Positions 4,836 to 5,071 of a stretch of DNA of 5,071 bases are shown here, piece after piece (positions within the stretch are counted from its first letter, which is position 1; each line of letters begins with the position of its first letter). The notes under the pieces are model-generated. The model had not been told where the DNA came from and ran no database searches. It saw nothing but the letters and a program-made list of their open reading frames with translations. The translations under genes and the position numbers were made by a program. Origin of the DNA: Pseudomonadota bacterium (GTDB lineage Bacteria > Pseudomonadota > Gammaproteobacteria > Xanthomonadales > Xanthomonadaceae); the NCBI GenBank assembly GCA_023390905.1, contig JAEWBY010000023.1, positions 1 through 5,071 of the forward strand, read 5' to 3'.

Positions 4836-5071
4836 GTGACCGAAGGGTTTACCGAAAGCTTCGCGGCCGCGCTGGACGGCTACGGCGAGCGGCCGTGTAT
4901 CGAGTTCGACGGACGGTGGTACTCCGGCGACGAGGTGGTGTCGTATGGGGCGCGGATCGCGGCCCTGCTGCGCGGCGCCGGCGTCACCGGTGATGCACCG
5001 GTCGGGCTGATCGTCCGCAATCGGCTGCAGCACGCCGCGGCGATCGCCGGCTTCCTGGCCGCCGGACGCAC
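4836..5071 (+). CDS. Acyl-CoA synthetase / class I adenylate-forming enzyme (FadD-like), N-terminal part
   Basis: From GTG 4836 the frame stays open to the window edge, giving 78 residues of a protein that is normally about 450-550 long. The visible part, including ERPCIEFDGRWYSGDEV, RIAALLRGAGV, APVGLIVRNRLQHAAA and IAGFLAAGR, follows the N-terminal pattern of AMP-binding ligases, where a substrate-naming strand is followed by a helix and 'VGL...RN...A..GFLAAG'. These enzymes activate a carboxylate with ATP to an acyl-adenylate and then usually form the CoA thioester. The catalytic P-loop-like, A8 and A10 motifs lie outside the window, so substrate and activity cannot be judged. The start is fixed because an in-frame TGA at 4803-4805 precedes it and GTG 4836 is the only good start after that. 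The 71-bp gap and its own promoter candidate suggest transcription independent of the large gene. Confidence 0.8.
   Translation, partial: MTEGFTESFAAALDGYGERPCIEFDGRWYSGDEVVSYGARIAALLRGAGVTGDAPVGLIVRNRLQHAAAIAGFLAAGR

Noticed and set aside
1..5071. tRNA, rRNA, CRISPR array, insertion sequence or phage attachment site
   Set aside because: I saw no cloverleaf-like sequence, no regularly spaced short repeats, no transposase motif and no terminal inverted repeats with target duplications.

Overview
The window reads as chromosomal DNA from a high-GC actinobacterium, most likely a mycobacterium of the environmental, rapidly growing kind (Mycolicibacterium-like). The evidence is GC-rich codon use, a long basic N-region leading into a GRVGALAVSLGIG signal-peptide core of a type I associate with large exported mycobacterial proteins, and a downstream acyl-CoA ligase-type gene that appears leaderless with a GTG start. 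The genus call is inference.

Layout. (1) Bases 1 to about 229, minus strand: the remains of an AraC/GlxA-type transcriptional regulator. Helix-turn-helix-like sequence is split over two reading frames and about a dozen residues are missing between them, so it looks like a pseudogene; it runs off the left edge. (2) Bases about 230-774: roughly 540 bp with no convincing gene. The middle is clearly less GC-rich than the coding DNA (26 of 60 bases at 481-540). It holds an inverted repeat at 287-330, a possible -10 box at 639-644, an 11-bp perfect hairpin at 657-691 with a second hairpin beside it, and a hairpin that could mask the ribosome-binding site of the large gene. (3) Bases 775-4764, plus strand: one gene filling almost 80 % of the window, for a 1329-residue secreted, strongly acidic, modular protein. 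Its parts are a 75-residue extended signal peptide, a lysine-free Ser/Asp/Glu/Pro-rich linker, a short amphipathic segment, a cadherin-like/VCBS-like domain with a helical insert, and seven tandem beta-rich repeats of 123-134 residues reaching the C-terminus. There is no LPXTG motif or C-terminal membrane segment. (4) Bases 4836-5071, plus strand: the first 78 residues of a class I adenylate-forming enzyme (acyl-CoA synthetase/FadD-like), cut by the right edge.

The genes do not form an obvious pathway. The large gene has its own long leader and strong Shine-Dalgarno sequence. The ligase gene has its own likely promoter in the 71-bp gap and is probably transcribed independently. The likely role of the large protein is as an extended cell-surface or secreted adhesin or structural protein, inferred from architecture only. 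Points most worth a second look are the paired subfamilies within the repeat array, the structured leader with possible masking of the ribosome-binding site, the extended signal peptide, and the missing anchor.
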